From DATAOG01 sp963782885 (lineage in GTDB: Bacteria; Pseudomonadota; Alphaproteobacteria; Geminicoccales; Geminicoccaceae), in NCBI GenBank assembly GCA_963782885.1, contig CAWALL010000002.1, positions 248,001-312,000 of the forward strand: a stretch of DNA of 64,000 bases. The letters run 5' to 3'. A program made the translations under genes and the position numbers. The notes under the pieces are model-generated. The model worked only from the letters and a program-made list of their open reading frames with translations. It ran no database searches and was not told the DNA's origin. Shown here piece after piece: positions 17,043 to 26,106 of the stretch (its first letter is position 1; each line of letters opens with the position of its first letter).

Positions 17043-17466
17043 GGGCGCCTCGTCGGTGAGCACCGGCGCTGCTTCGGGCGCGATCGGTCGATCTACGATC
17101 CCTGGCACTATGTGCCGGTGCTGGCGCGCAAGCCGGGAGCGCTCAGGAACGGCGCGCCGTTCAAGGACTGGGTGCTGCCGGCCAGCCTGGAGCGGGTGCG
17201 CCGCAAGCTCGCCGGCGCCGCCGACGGCGACCGCCAGATGGTCGATCCTCACCGCCGTACTGAGCGACGGGCTGCCCGCCGTCGAGGCCGCCTGTCATGA
17301 GGCGCTCGGCCAGAACGTCCACTGCGCCGGCGTGATCCTCAACATCCTCTCCCGGCGCCGCGAGCCGGCGGTGGCGATCACGATCATGACCCCCGAGGCG
17401 CTGCGGCTGCGGCACGAGCCGGCCGCCGACTGCGCCCGCTACGACAGCCTGAGGAGGGTATTGTGA
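17043..17466 (+). pseudogene. istA: istA (IS21-family transposase), C-terminal remnant with a frameshift
   Basis: One frame reads SIYDPWHYVPVLARKPGALR, NGAPFKDWVLPASLERVRRK and LAGAADGDRQMVD. At about 17240 it shifts to LTAVLSDGLPAVEAACHEAL, VILNILSRRREPAVAI and YDSLRRVL before the stop. This is the end of the IS21 transposase. The catalytic domain is absent. The stop overlaps the next istB start (TGATG), the normal IS21 gene arrangement. Confidence 0.8.
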
Positions 17467-17670
17467 TGGAACGTTCCGAGATCCTGGCCGCGATGAGCGA
17501 GCTCAAGCTCTACGGCATGAAGGCGGCCTTCGACGAGACCCTGGCCATTGCGGTCAAGCGCCAGCACGAGCCGCAACGCTTCGTCGGCGACCTGCTGACC
17601 GCCGAGATCAGCGAGAAGCGGGCCCGCTCGATCAAGTACCAGATCACCATCGCCAAGATGCCGCTGGCCA
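17466..17670 (+). pseudogene. istB: istB (IS21-family ATPase), N-terminal remnant of a second copy
   Basis: Reads MERSEILAAMSELKLYGMKA, AFDETLAIAVKRQHEPQRFV, GDLLTAEISEKRARSIKYQ and ITIAKMPLA, then loses homology at 17671. The last 90 or so bases are almost identical to 13963-14054 (one difference seen), so the stretch is present twice in this region. The Walker motifs are missing. Confidence 0.85.
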
Positions 17671-18667
17671 ACGGAGGTCCGACCAGTGACCCGACAGCGG
17701 AAGACAATAAGGAGATTTTACGATGAAGAGGGTTCTGACCAGAACGGGATGGGTGGCCGCTCTGGCGATCGTTTGCGCGGTAGCCGCCGCACCGCTTCCG
17801 GCCATGGCCGAGGACGGCGATGACGGCTTCCTCGGACTTGACCTGAATGGCTCGCTTGGCGAAGGCCGGCACAGCCGCTATGTGCCACCGTTGACCAACC
17901 CGGTCTTCAACGAGACCCCTTACATCACCACCGAGGCGCGCGCGATCTATCTCTACAACCGGCTGCCGGAGGATTTCGTGACCGACGGCGGCTACGTCAA
18001 TCTTGTGGCCCTGCAGTTGCGCGTCGCCCTGACCGAGCGTCTCGGCTTCATCGCGACCAAAGACGGCTATGCGGAGGCCCACTTCGACGAAGTGCTGGAC
18101 GACGAAAACGGCTTTGCCAACATCGCCTTCGGGTTCAAGTATGCGATCCTGTCCGATCCGGAGAGCGAATCCCTGCTGACCGCCGGTTTGCGCTACGAGA
18201 TTCCCATCAACGATCTGGAAACCGGCGGCATAGAGCTGCAGGGCGACGGCGACGGCTTCCTCAATCCTTTCATCACCGGCGCGACGACCTTCGGCGATCT
18301 CGGCCTGCAGGCAAGCCTGGGTGCAAACATCGCCCTCGATGGCGACGCCGACACGTCGATCATGCACTATTCCTTGCATGCCGACTACGAGGTGCTGCCG
18401 GGCTTCTTCCCGATACTCGAGCTAAACGGCTTCACGCCGATTGACCACGGAAAGCGCCTGACCGGGGCCCTGGGAAAATTGGACGGCGTCGATCTGCTGA
18501 ACTTCGGCAGTGACGACCGTGACACCACGGTCACCGTCGGCGGCGGCTTTCGCTATCGCTTCACCGACAACGTGCAAATCGGCGTCGGTGCGGAAACACC
18601 GATCACCGATAATGAGTAAGCCTCCGGTGACGGCCGCGGTGCGAATGGGTTGACGGGAGTCTCGATG

Positions 18668-20314
18668 TCAGGCGGCGATCGATGAAGGGGCCGGCCGCCA
18701 CGCCCAGGGCAGAAGCGCGGGCAGCCGCGACATAGGCAGGTCGGCGATGCGGGCGAGGACATCCGCGAGCCAGGCCTGCGGGTCGACGTCGTTGAGCTTG
18801 GCGGTGGTGATCAGCGTGTACATGAAGGCGGTCCTGTCGCCCCCGCGCTCGGAGCCGCAGAACAGCCATGACTTGCGCCCGAGAGCCACACCGCGCAGGC
18901 TGCGCTCGGCGGCGTTGTTGCTGAGGCAGATCCGGCCGTCCTCGAGGAAGCGGGCGAAGCGGTCCCAGCGCTTGAGCATGTAGTCCATCGCCTGGGCGAC
19001 GCTCGCGTGACGGGAGAGACGCTCGCGCTCGCTGCGCATCCAGGTCTCGAGATCGGCGACCAGTGGTGCCACCTCTGCGCGGCGCACGGCGAGACGGGTG
19101 GCGCGGTCGGCGCCGTTGATCGTACGCTCGAGATCGAAGATCTCATCGATCCGCCTCACCGCCTCGAGCGCCAGCGGGGAGATCGGCTTGGCGTCCTTAC
19201 CGCGCCGCGCGTTGGCGGCGATGTCGGCAAGCTCGAAGAACTTGCGCCGGCCATGGGCCCAACATAGCGCCTCGGTCACCGCGCGCGGCGGGCGATCGGC
19301 CTCGTACAGGGCCCCGAAGCCCGCATAGGCATCGGCCTGCAGCACGCCGGCCCATCCTTCCAGGTGCCGCTTCGGATGCTCGCCACGGCGATTGCGCGAG
19401 AACTGGAACAGCGCGGCCGGCGGCGCGCTACCGCCGAACGGACGGTCGTCGCGGACGTAGACCCAAAGCCGGCCCTTGTCGGTCTTGCCCTTGGCCAGCA
19501 CCGGCACCGGCGTGTCGTCGCCATGAAGACGCTCGGCCGCCAGGACATGGGCCTCGATCAACGCGTGCAAGGGCGCGAGCGCGACGGCGCACGCGCCCAC
19601 CTGGTCGGCGAGCGTCGACAGGCTGAGCTCGACGCCCTCGCGGGCATAGCGCTCCGCCTGCCGGTTGAGCGGCTGATGCTGGCCGAACTTCTCGAACAGG
19701 ATCATCGCCAGCAGGCTCGGGCCCGCCCAACCCCGCGACGTCGGGTGGAAGGGAGCCGGCGGTTGGGTGATCCGCTCGCAGTCCCGGCAGGTGAACTTCT
19801 CGCGCACGGTCTGGACCACCTTCCACTGGCGCGGGACGACTTCCAGCGTCTCGGTGACGTCCTCGCCGAGCTTCGCGATCCGCCCGGAGCCGCAGCAGCC
19901 GCAGGTGGCGGGCGCTTCGATCACCACGCGCTCGCGCGGCAGATGCTCAGGAAACGGCTTACGAACCCGGCGCCGGCGCGTGAATGTGCGCACGGGCGTC
20001 GAAGCCCGCGCCGCGGCCTGCTCGGCCCTGAGCTCGTCTTCGGTGGCGGTCGCCTCGAGCTCCTCGAGCTGCAGCTCGAGCTGGTCGAGGAGCCGAGCCT
20101 TGCGCTCCGACTTCTGACCATGGAGCTCGCGCCGCAGCTTCAGGATCTCGAGCTTGAGGGCTGCGATCACGGCTTCGCTGCTGGCCAGCACCGCCTGCGC
20201 TCGGGTCGCCTCCGCAACCGCGCGCGTAGCCTCGGTCTCGGCCGCCTGGGCCCGCGCCTCGGCGGCGGCGAGCGCCGCGCGCAAGGCATCGAGATCTTCT
20301 CGATCCGCCGCCAT
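18668..20314 (-). CDS. tnpC: IS66-family transposase TnpC
   Basis: 548 residues. The N-terminus is a long coiled coil (residues about 5-80, rich in Ala, Glu and Arg). A zinc-binding region with APATCGCCGSGRIAKLGE and EKFTCRDCERITQP follows. The catalytic core has LHGDDTPVPVLAKG (Asp), GVLQADAYAGFGALYE (Asp) and LSNNAAERSLRGVALGRKSW (Glu). The length and motif order are normal for TnpC, and there is no lesion. Confidence 0.95.
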   Translation of the reverse strand: MAADREDLDALRAALAAAEARAQAAETEATRAVAEATRAQAVLASSEAVIAALKLEILKLRRELHGQKSERKARLLDQLELQLEELEATATEDELRAEQAAARASTPVRTFTRRRRVRKPFPEHLPRERVVIEAPATCGCCGSGRIAKLGEDVTETLEVVPRQWKVVQTVREKFTCRDCERITQPPAPFHPTSRGWAGPSLLAMILFEKFGQHQPLNRQAERYAREGVELSLSTLADQVGACAVALAPLHALIEAHVLAAERLHGDDTPVPVLAKGKTDKGRLWVYVRDDRPFGGSAPPAALFQFSRNRRGEHPKRHLEGWAGVLQADAYAGFGALYEADRPPRAVTEALCWAHGRRKFFELADIAANARRGKDAKPISPLALEAVRRIDEIFDLERTINGADRATRLAVRRAEVAPLVADLETWMRSERERLSRHASVAQAMDYMLKRWDRFARFLEDGRICLSNNAAERSLRGVALGRKSWLFCGSERGGDRTAFMYTLITTAKLNDVDPQAWLADVLARIADLPMSRLPALLPWAWRPAPSSIAA

Positions 20315-20380
20315 GACTTCGATTGTACACGATGAGCCAAAGATGTCGAAGTCAAAGTGAAGGTATCGGCGCCTTTCCTG

Positions 20381-20728
20381 TCATCCTGCCTTCAACGGAC
20401 GCCAGGTCCTCTGCGGATTCCTCCAATCAATCCCTTCGAGCAGATAGCCGAGCTGTGCCGGTGTGATCGCGACGACACCATTGGTCGGCGACGGCCAGAG
20501 GAAGCGACCCCGCTCCAGGCGCTTGGCGTAGAGCGAGAAGCCGAGCCCGTCGTGCCAGAGAATCTTGATCAAGTCACCTCGGCGGCCACGAAAGGCAAAG
20601 ACATCGCCCGCGTGCGGGTCGCGACCAAGGTTCTGCTGCACCTGCAACGCCAGGCTGTTCATGCCGCGGCGCATGTCGGTCACGCCCGCCGCCAACCACA
20701 CCCGCACCCCCGCCGGCACCGGGATCAT
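20381..20728 (-). CDS. tnpB: IS66 accessory protein TnpB
   Basis: 115 residues starting MIPVPAGVRVWLAAGVTDMR, the usual TnpB opening. The conserved core is GDVFAFRGRRGDLIKILWHD, LYAKRLERGRFLWP and the end AQLGYLLEGIDWRNP. The start overlaps the tnpA stop by four bases (ATGA). TnpB is required with TnpC for transposition in this family; its biochemical role is not settled. Confidence 0.95.
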   Translation of the reverse strand: MIPVPAGVRVWLAAGVTDMRRGMNSLALQVQQNLGRDPHAGDVFAFRGRRGDLIKILWHDGLGFSLYAKRLERGRFLWPSPTNGVVAITPAQLGYLLEGIDWRNPQRTWRPLKAG

Positions 20729-21108
20729 GCGCGCGCCACCACCGCCAGCACCCGAACCAGCGCCGCCTCGTCGACGTCCGCGCCCGCCAACACGCGATAT
20801 CCATTCGGCGTGACGATCTCGATCCGGCTTGGCACCGGCGCTGGAGCGGGGCGCTCGTCGACCACCACTGCCGGCACGAAGCCGCCCGGCGCCGCATCGA
20901 CCAGCGCGCCGGCACGGTAGACCTTGCGCCACGCGAACAGCAACGAGGGCGAGATCCCGTGGCGCCGCGCCGTCGCCGAGGCCTGGCGCCAGCCGGCAAA
21001 GCTCTCCTCGACGATCCGCAGCTTCGCCTCGGCCGACCACCGCCGGCGCCGCCCGAGCTCCACCACCTCGAGCCGCTGAACCTGCGCACTGTCCTTACGC
21101 CTATCCAT
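20725..21108 (-). CDS. tnpA: IS66 accessory protein TnpA
   Basis: 127 residues from the ATG at 21108 (an in-frame start at 21123 is also possible). The helix-turn-helix region WSAEAKLRIVEESFAGW, then ATARRHGISPSLLFAWRKVY, is typical of IS66 OrfA. A linker rich in Pro and Val and the end IEIVTPNGYRVLAGADVDEA follow. It is the first gene of the element and probably binds the ends. Confidence 0.92.
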   Translation of the reverse strand: MDRRKDSAQVQRLEVVELGRRRRWSAEAKLRIVEESFAGWRQASATARRHGISPSLLFAWRKVYRAGALVDAAPGGFVPAVVVDERPAPAPVPSRIEIVTPNGYRVLAGADVDEAALVRVLAVVARA

Positions 21109-21226
21109 AAGGACAGTCCGCACCCCACCGCCTGCTACCGCAAGGCGGCCCTCACCGCAGGGTTACGATAATGACGACTCGATTCTCGACTATCGCCTCT
21201 ACGCCGACCTCGTGCTGTCCCGGTAG

Positions 21227-21717
21227 GCGGCAAAGCAAACGGCGGCCTCACCTGAGGCAGCGCGCCGGCGGCCCGCGCGACCCGCCGTCGTCCGAACCCG
21301 GGATCAGGACGGAAGCGGCATGACCCCCATCAGTGCCTCACCGCATCGCAAGCCCGTCGCAGGCCAGCGGCGCCGGCGACCGTCCGATCATACCCTCGTC
21401 CGCTCGAACCGACGCCCCGGACCGCCCAGCGCACCGACCTCGGCCAGCGTGGGCGCCCGACACCCCTTTCTGCGCGGCGCCTGTCGCGATCGCTCTGCCA
21501 ACCAAGCGCCCGCGCGCCGCCATCAACCCTGTCCCTCTCGGCCGTCGGCAACCATCAAATCCCCATAGACCCCAAAGCCGAGCCCGGCCCCCGCGGGTTC
21601 CTTCCCTGGAGGCTTTCGGACGCCGGCCCTCGGCGCTGCCCGCTACGTCTCGACCGGCCGGCATCCGAAACCCTTCACATAAACGGACAATCGCATCGCT
21701 CATCAAAGGCGATGTAA
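21227..21717. other. Gene-poor spacer after the outer-membrane gene
   Basis: About 490 bases of very GC-rich sequence with no reading frame that resembles a protein on either strand. A GC-rich imperfect inverted stretch at about 21272-21291 just downstream of the stop may act as a terminator, but there is no T run. AT-rich bases appear near 21712-21730 before the GapR-like remnant. Nothing else is recognised. Confidence 0.4.
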
Positions 21718-21897
21718 CATTTAAAGGAGAAAGCCCAGACGGCGCACGACATCCGCGAGGTCTATGCCGAGGCGAAGGGCGAGGGCTACGACGCCAAGGT
21801 GCTGCGCAAGATCGTCTCCCTGCGCAAGAAGGACCCGGCGCAGCGGCGCGAGGAGGAGGAGCTGCTCAAGCTCTATCTCTCAGCGATCGGCGAATAG
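21718..21897 (+). pseudogene. DUF2312 (GapR-type nucleoid protein), C-terminal remnant
   Basis: The frame reads DIREVYAEAKGEGYDAKVLR, KIVSLRKKDPAQRREEEELL and KLYLSAIGE before a TAG. This is the signature second half of DUF2312/GapR, a small DNA-binding protein almost confined to Alphaproteobacteria that binds overtwisted DNA. A TAA lies in frame at 21715-21717 and no start codon precedes the homologous part. AAAGGAG at 21724 is not followed by an ATG. The N-terminal half is gone, so this is a remnant, not the functional gene. Confidence 0.8.
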
Positions 21898-21912
21898 CTC
21901 TTCGCAAGCCGA

Positions 21913-22977
21913 TCAGGGGACGATGCGCTCGGCGCGCAGCCGCTGGTGCACGTCGCGGAACGACCCCAGGGTCTCCTGATAGTCGAGAAATCCCATCAGG
22001 CGGCTCTTGGTCATGTCGGTGAAGACATCGATGGGGCGGCCCAGATCGCCGTCCGAATGCCACCATGAGGCGAGGCGCTCGATCGGGTTCGGCTCAAGCC
22101 GGTGGCGCTCGACGACCCGCTGCCAGACCGGACCCGCATCCTTCATCTGTTCGACCAGCGGAGTGGCGTGGCCCGGGTAGGCCGAGGATTCCACGCCATA
22201 GAGCGCCGCCAGACGCGGCCAAAGCCAGCGCCAGCGAAACACCTCGCCGTTGACGATGTTGAAGGCCTCGTTGCGCGCCGCCGGCGTGGTCGCTGCCCAG
22301 GCGAGATGGCGGGCGAGCTGCCGGGCATCGGTCACGTCGCTCACGCCGTCGTGCTGCTCGGGTGAGCCGGGAAACACGAAGGGGCGGCCGGTCTCCCTGC
22401 AGACGGCGGCATAGACCGCGAGCGTCGTGCCCATGTTCATGGCGTTGCCGAGGGCATGTCCGATCAGGGTATGCGGCCGGTGCACGCTCCAGGAGAAGCC
22501 GCGCCGACGCGCCGCATCGAACACCGCGTCCTCCTGGACGTAGTAGAAATTCTCGAGCGGCAGGCGGGGCTGCTCCTCGCGCAGCGGCGTCTCCAGCCGG
22601 CTCTGCGCGTACTGCTCGAACGGTCCGAGATAGTGCTTCAGCCCGGTGATCAGAGCGACGTAGGCGAGATCCCGTGCCCCCTCGAGCGCATCGAGCACGT
22701 TCCTGACCATGGCGCCATTGACCACGCAGTTCTCGGTCTCGGTCGGCTGGCGAAGCCAGGTCGTGAGGAACAGGTGGCTAAGATTGGCGCCCGCCAGCGC
22801 CCTGCGCACGGCCGCGCCGTCGCGCAGATCGACCGCGATCGCTTCGACTCCCTGGGGCGCGCGCTCGGGGTTGCGCGCGATGCCCCGGACGGTCCAGCCG
22901 CCGGTCGCCAGCAGATGCTCCGCCAGATTGCGACCGGCCATGCCGGTGACGCCGACGATCAGGGCATTTCGTGCCAT
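21913..22977 (-). CDS. PRISE-type NAD(P)-dependent reductase/epimerase
   Basis: 354 residues of the extended short-chain dehydrogenase superfamily. The start at 22977 has GAGGGAGA about five bases upstream. The nucleotide-binding loop is ALIVGVTGMAGRNLAEHLLA at the N-terminus (GxxGxxG), with VRGIARNPERAPQGVEAIAV and VDLRD for the adenine pocket. VALITGLKHYLGPFEQYAQS, NFYYVQEDAVFDAARRRGFS and WSVHRPHTLIGHALGNAMNM match the progesterone 5-beta-reductase/iridoid synthase-like (PRISE) group, which reduces enones. The bacterial substrate is unknown. The gene stands alone between remnants and looks intact. Confidence 0.85.
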   Translation of the reverse strand: MARNALIVGVTGMAGRNLAEHLLATGGWTVRGIARNPERAPQGVEAIAVDLRDGAAVRRALAGANLSHLFLTTWLRQPTETENCVVNGAMVRNVLDALEGARDLAYVALITGLKHYLGPFEQYAQSRLETPLREEQPRLPLENFYYVQEDAVFDAARRRGFSWSVHRPHTLIGHALGNAMNMGTTLAVYAAVCRETGRPFVFPGSPEQHDGVSDVTDARQLARHLAWAATTPAARNEAFNIVNGEVFRWRWLWPRLAALYGVESSAYPGHATPLVEQMKDAGPVWQRVVERHRLEPNPIERLASWWHSDGDLGRPIDVFTDMTKSRLMGFLDYQETLGSFRDVHQRLRAERIVP

Positions 22978-22991
22978 GAGCTCTCCCTCGG

Positions 22992-23121
22992 TCAGCTTTC
23001 GCGCGACGCGCCGCCCGTCATCCGGGCCAGGATCAGCGAGACCAGGATGATCAGCCCGTAGGCGGCATCGATCCAGAACGCGGCGATCTGCGAGAGGGTC
23101 AGCACGTTCTGCAGGGTGCCC
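22992..23121 (-). pseudogene. Sugar ABC transporter permease (RbsC/XylH type), last 42 residues
   Basis: The minus strand reads GTLQNVLTLSQIAAFWIDAA and YGLIILVSLILARMTGGA to a TGA, the typical end of ribose-type ABC permeases. The upstream part of the gene is lost at 23121, where phage-like sequence begins. It is directly upstream of the PRISE-type reductase gene and on the same strand, so both may once have formed one sugar-uptake operon. Confidence 0.7.
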
Positions 23122-23128
23122 TAATGCT

Positions 23129-23568
23129 TCATGCGAATGCCGAAGTTGGCAAGAGCGATTTTGGCGATTCTGCGTAGGGGACGCCAAGACGCGCAAAGCG
23201 AGAGCGCCTCCGGCCCATGCCATGGGCACCGGGGCATAGCGCGGCGACAAGGCCTGTCTCGGCCGCAGGTAGCAGCTCCGAGAGGACTGAGAGGTCGTAG
23301 CCGCGGCGGCACCGATCCTCAGCGCAGCGGCCATGTCGATCCCGACCATATGCCCGCTCGGCGCAAGCCGCAGCTGTCCCTGACAGGCGAGGAGCACGTC
23401 CCAGGCCTCATGCTCCTGCCGGTTGATCAAGGTGTGCTCGCGGTAGGGGCAGAGCCGGCCGTCCGCTCCCGGCTCGCCTCGGGCGCACGGCAGATGGTCG
23501 TCGCTGCAGGCTCGGCAGTATTCGGGCCCTCCACCCGGCTGGAAATGCCAGCGGCAGAGGGCCCGCAT
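23129..23568 (-). pseudogene. Cysteine-rich phage-associated protein with a frameshift
   Basis: From an ATG at 23568 the protein reads RALCRWHFQPGGGPEYCRAC, PCARGEPGADGRLCPYREHT and AWDVLLACQGQLRLAPSGHM, then GIDMAAALRIGAA. A missing base at about 23305 breaks the frame. The next frame continues RGYDLSVLSELLPAAETGLV and ends at 23129. I recall similar small proteins beside tail genes of alphaproteobacterial prophages (possibly DUF7697), with four or more cysteines that could bind zinc. It belongs with the fragmented prophage. Function unknown. Confidence 0.55.
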
Positions 23569-24316
23569 AATGACATAGACGCCTCCCGCTGACGGCATCG
23601 ACGTGCCAGCGTGGGAGCGTTGAACCCACCACGAACGCGGGAGACGTCCGTGACAACCCCTACCATCATCGGCCTCGACATCGCAAAGAGCAGCTTTCAG
23701 ATCCACGGCGTCGCCGCGAGCGGCAGGACGATGCTGAGGAAGAAGCTGAGGCGCGGCAAGCTGCTTGAGTTCTTCGCCAACCTGTCGCCGTGCGTGATCG
23801 GGATGGAGGCGTGCGGCGGGGCGCACCACTGGGCCCGTGAACTGAACGGGCTCGGCCACGAGGTCCGGCTCATGCCGCCGCAGTACGTGAAGCCGTATGT
23901 CAAGACCAACAAGCACGACGCGGCGGATGCCGAGGGTTGTTGCGAGGCCGTCCAGCGGCCGAGCATGCGGTTCGTTCCGGTCAAGAGCGAGACCCAGCAG
24001 GCGTTGCTGATGCTGCACCGGATCCGGGACCGGCTGGTCGCGGAGCGGACCGGCACGATCAACGCGGTGCGCGGGCACGTGGCCGAGTTCGGGATCGTCG
24101 CGGCACGTCGCGGGCCTGGCATGAAGGAGCTGCTGGCGATCATCTCGGACCTCGACGATGCCCGACTGCCGCCCCTGGCGCGCGAGCTGCTGGTCCTTCA
24201 GGTCGAGCACCTGCGGGCGATCGAGACCAGGATCGCCGCGCTCGACGAGCGTCTACAGCACCAGGCGCGGAGCGACGAGGCCGCCAGGCGGCTGACCGCG
24301 ATCCCGGGCATCGGCC

Positions 24317-25676
24317 GGTCGTGTCGCGAGGTTGGTGGAAATTGGATGAGGCGGCGTAGGTTCCGATCGGCAAGATCGGGAAGGAACCCACGCCATGAAG
24401 GAAGCTACGACAACCGTGCCGGCAGCGCCATCGCCGTTCGCCGGCAGCGACTGGTTCGATCCGTTGGAGGAGGCGGTCCGCGGCCAGGTCCGCTCGTTCA
24501 TCGAGGAGCTGCTGGAGGAGGAGCTGGAAGCCGCGCTCGGCCGTGAGCGTTACGAGCGAGGTGCGGTCTGCAACGGTCGGCGCCATGGGCACCGGCCGCG
24601 CCAGCTGGTCACCACCTTCGGCCCGCTGACGCTCTCGGTGCCGCGCGCTCGTCTGCGCGACGAGGCTGGCGAGCAGGAATGGAAGAGCGACTTGCTGCCC
24701 GCCTACAAGCGGCTCTCCCATCGCGCCGAGGCCTTGATCGCCGAGGTCTCCCTCGCCGGCATGAACACCCGCCGGGCGCGGCGAGCGTTGGCCAGGTTGT
24801 TCGAGGGCCATGTTGGCAAGGACGTGGTAAGCCGGGCCTGGCAGAGGACCCGCTCGGCTTGGCAGGCCTGGCAGGAGCGTGATCTCGCCGGCGACGACAT
24901 CGTCCGCCTGATCCTCGATGGCACCGTGGTCAAGGTCCGGCTCGATCGCAAGGCCACGGCCATCTCGCTGCTGATTGCCCTCGGTGTCCGCCGCGACGGC
25001 CAGAAGGTGGTGCTCGCCATCAAGAACATGGGTGGCGAGAGCGAGGCCGCGTGGCGGGCCATGCTGGACGACCTGAGCAGCCGTGGGCTCGGCCGACCCG
25101 ACTTGGTGATCGTCGACGGTGGCAAAGGCCTGGAAGCGGCGCTCGCCAGCCTGTGGGACGACGTGCCGGTCCAGCGCTGCACGGTTCACAAAGAGCGCAA
25201 TCTTCTGGCCCATGCGCCGCAGCACCTGCACGACGAGATCAAGGCCGACTTCAACGACATGGTGCATGCCGGGAGCGCCGCGGAGGTCGTCGCCAAACGC
25301 AAGGTCTTCCTGGGCAAGTGGAAGCTGCGCTGTCGCGCCGTCGCCGACAGCCTGGAGGAGGCTGGTGAGCGCCTGTTCACGTTCCTGCGCTACCCGCCCG
25401 AGCAGTGGCGCTCGGTCAGGACGACGAACGCCATCGAGCGATTGCACGAGGAGTTCAAGCGCCGGATCAAGACCCAGTGCCTGCTGCCCTGCGCCGAGAC
25501 CGCTGCCATGCTCTTCTGGGCCCTCTTGGCGTCCGGTCAGATCACCCTGCGGCGGGTCGATGGCTGGCAGACGCTGGAGCGCTCGCCCACCGACCTTGAC
25601 CTCGCCGCCTGACCCACCCCACCATGCAACGTCGGAGCCTGCGCCGCCCAATTTCCACCAACTTCGCGACACGACC
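24317..25676 (+). mobile_element. IS256-family insertion sequence, complete, 1360 bp
   Basis: Both ends start GGTCGTGTCGCGA and continue GTTGGTGGAAATTGG with one mismatch, giving long inverted repeats. The eight-base repeat CATCGGCC flanks it (24309-24316 and 25677-25684). Removing the element restores the IS110 codons for AIPGIGPVIA. It differs from the IS256-family copy at 6908 in ends and protein, so the two are different members. Confidence 0.95.
24395..25612 (+). CDS. IS256-family transposase
   Basis: 405 residues. DPLEEAVRGQVRSFIEELLE and CNGRRHGHRPRQLVTTFGPL form the N-terminal part. The DDE residues lie in IVRLILDGTVVKVRLD, PDLVIVDGGKGLEAALAS and RTTNAIERLHEEFKRRIKTQ. VQRCTVHKERNLLAHAPQHL is the typical segment before the glutamate. 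The gene is full length and intact, and probably active. Confidence 0.95.
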   Translation: MKEATTTVPAAPSPFAGSDWFDPLEEAVRGQVRSFIEELLEEELEAALGRERYERGAVCNGRRHGHRPRQLVTTFGPLTLSVPRARLRDEAGEQEWKSDLLPAYKRLSHRAEALIAEVSLAGMNTRRARRALARLFEGHVGKDVVSRAWQRTRSAWQAWQERDLAGDDIVRLILDGTVVKVRLDRKATAISLLIALGVRRDGQKVVLAIKNMGGESEAAWRAMLDDLSSRGLGRPDLVIVDGGKGLEAALASLWDDVPVQRCTVHKERNLLAHAPQHLHDEIKADFNDMVHAGSAAEVVAKRKVFLGKWKLRCRAVADSLEEAGERLFTFLRYPPEQWRSVRTTNAIERLHEEFKRRIKTQCLLPCAETAAMLFWALLASGQITLRRVDGWQTLERSPTDLDLAA

Positions 25677-26106
25677 CATCGGCCCGGTGATCGCAACCGC
25701 GATGGTGGCGACGGTGGTCGACGCGCAGAGCTTTCCCAGCGGTCGGAGCTTCGCCGCATGGCTCGGCCTCACCCCTCGCCAGCACGCCACCGGCGGCCGG
25801 GAACGGCTGCTCGGGATCAGCAAGCGGGGTGACGGCTATCTGCGCCGCCAGCTGATGCACGGTGCTCGATCGCTGGTCCGGCTCGCGGCCGGCCGTGCGG
25901 GCCGCTTCTGGACATGGATCGATGGCCTGGTCGGCCGCCGGCCCTTCAACGTCGTCGTGGCTGCGGTGGCCAACAAGCTCGCGCGCATCATTTGGGCCAT
26001 GCTTGGCCACAATGAGACCTATCGTGCGGCCGCTTGATCCAGGACTTCGATGAGCGGAATCAACGAAGTTCTCACGAGGCTGGATCCGCAGCGCCTGACC
26101 TCGAAG

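Larger units (their letters stand above)
18616..21166 (-). mobile_element. IS66-family insertion sequence, complete, 2551 bp
   Basis: Inverted repeats begin GTAAGCCTCCGGTGACGG at the left and GTAACCCTGCGGTGAGGG at the right. The eight-base repeat GATAATGA flanks the element at 18608-18615 and 21167-21174, the duplication length expected for IS66. It contains the standard tnpA, tnpB and tnpC genes on the minus strand. It interrupts an outer-membrane-type gene near its 3' end. Confidence 0.95.
17723..21226 (+). pseudogene. Outer-membrane-type beta-barrel protein, split by IS66
   Basis: AAGGAG lies about 10 bases before the ATG at 17723. A signal peptide (AALAIVCAVAAAPLPAMA, then EDGDD) is followed by alternating amphipathic strands such as RLGFIATKDGYAEAHF, FGFKYAILSDPESESLLTAG and VGGGFRYRFTDNVQIGVGAE. 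The visible frame ends TPITDNE at 18619, created by the insertion. Skipping the IS66 element and one GATAATGA, the frame continues at 21175 with DDSILDYRLYADLVLSR and a stop at 21224-21226. It ends in alternating hydrophobic residues like a barrel strand. The intact protein would have 314 residues. I do not know its family or substrate. Confidence 0.8.
23650..26037 (+). pseudogene. IS110-family transposase split by an IS256-family element
   Basis: A GTG at 23650 opens the transposase. TPTIIGLDIAKSSFQIHGVA has the first catalytic Asp, VIGMEACGGAHHWAREL the Glu, and VKTNKHDAADAEGCCEAV the Asp pair of the DEDD site. The gene is cut after LTAIPGIG at 24316. It resumes at 25685 with the continuation of GPVIATAMVATVVDAQSFPS, WLGLTPRQHATGGRERLLG and ISKRGDGYLRRQLMHGARSL, where the conserved Ser and Gly motifs of the C-terminal transposase-20 domain lie. 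Repaired, it would have about 340 residues. Ends of the IS110 element were not defined because the family lacks clear inverted repeats. Confidence 0.9.

Noticed and set aside
21913..24210. A 765-codon minus-strand frame that seemed to fuse a phage protein to the PRISE-type reductase
   Set aside because: The reductase has its own Shine-Dalgarno and ATG at 22977. The upstream part is a chance run-through of an ABC permease remnant, a phage gene and antisense IS110.
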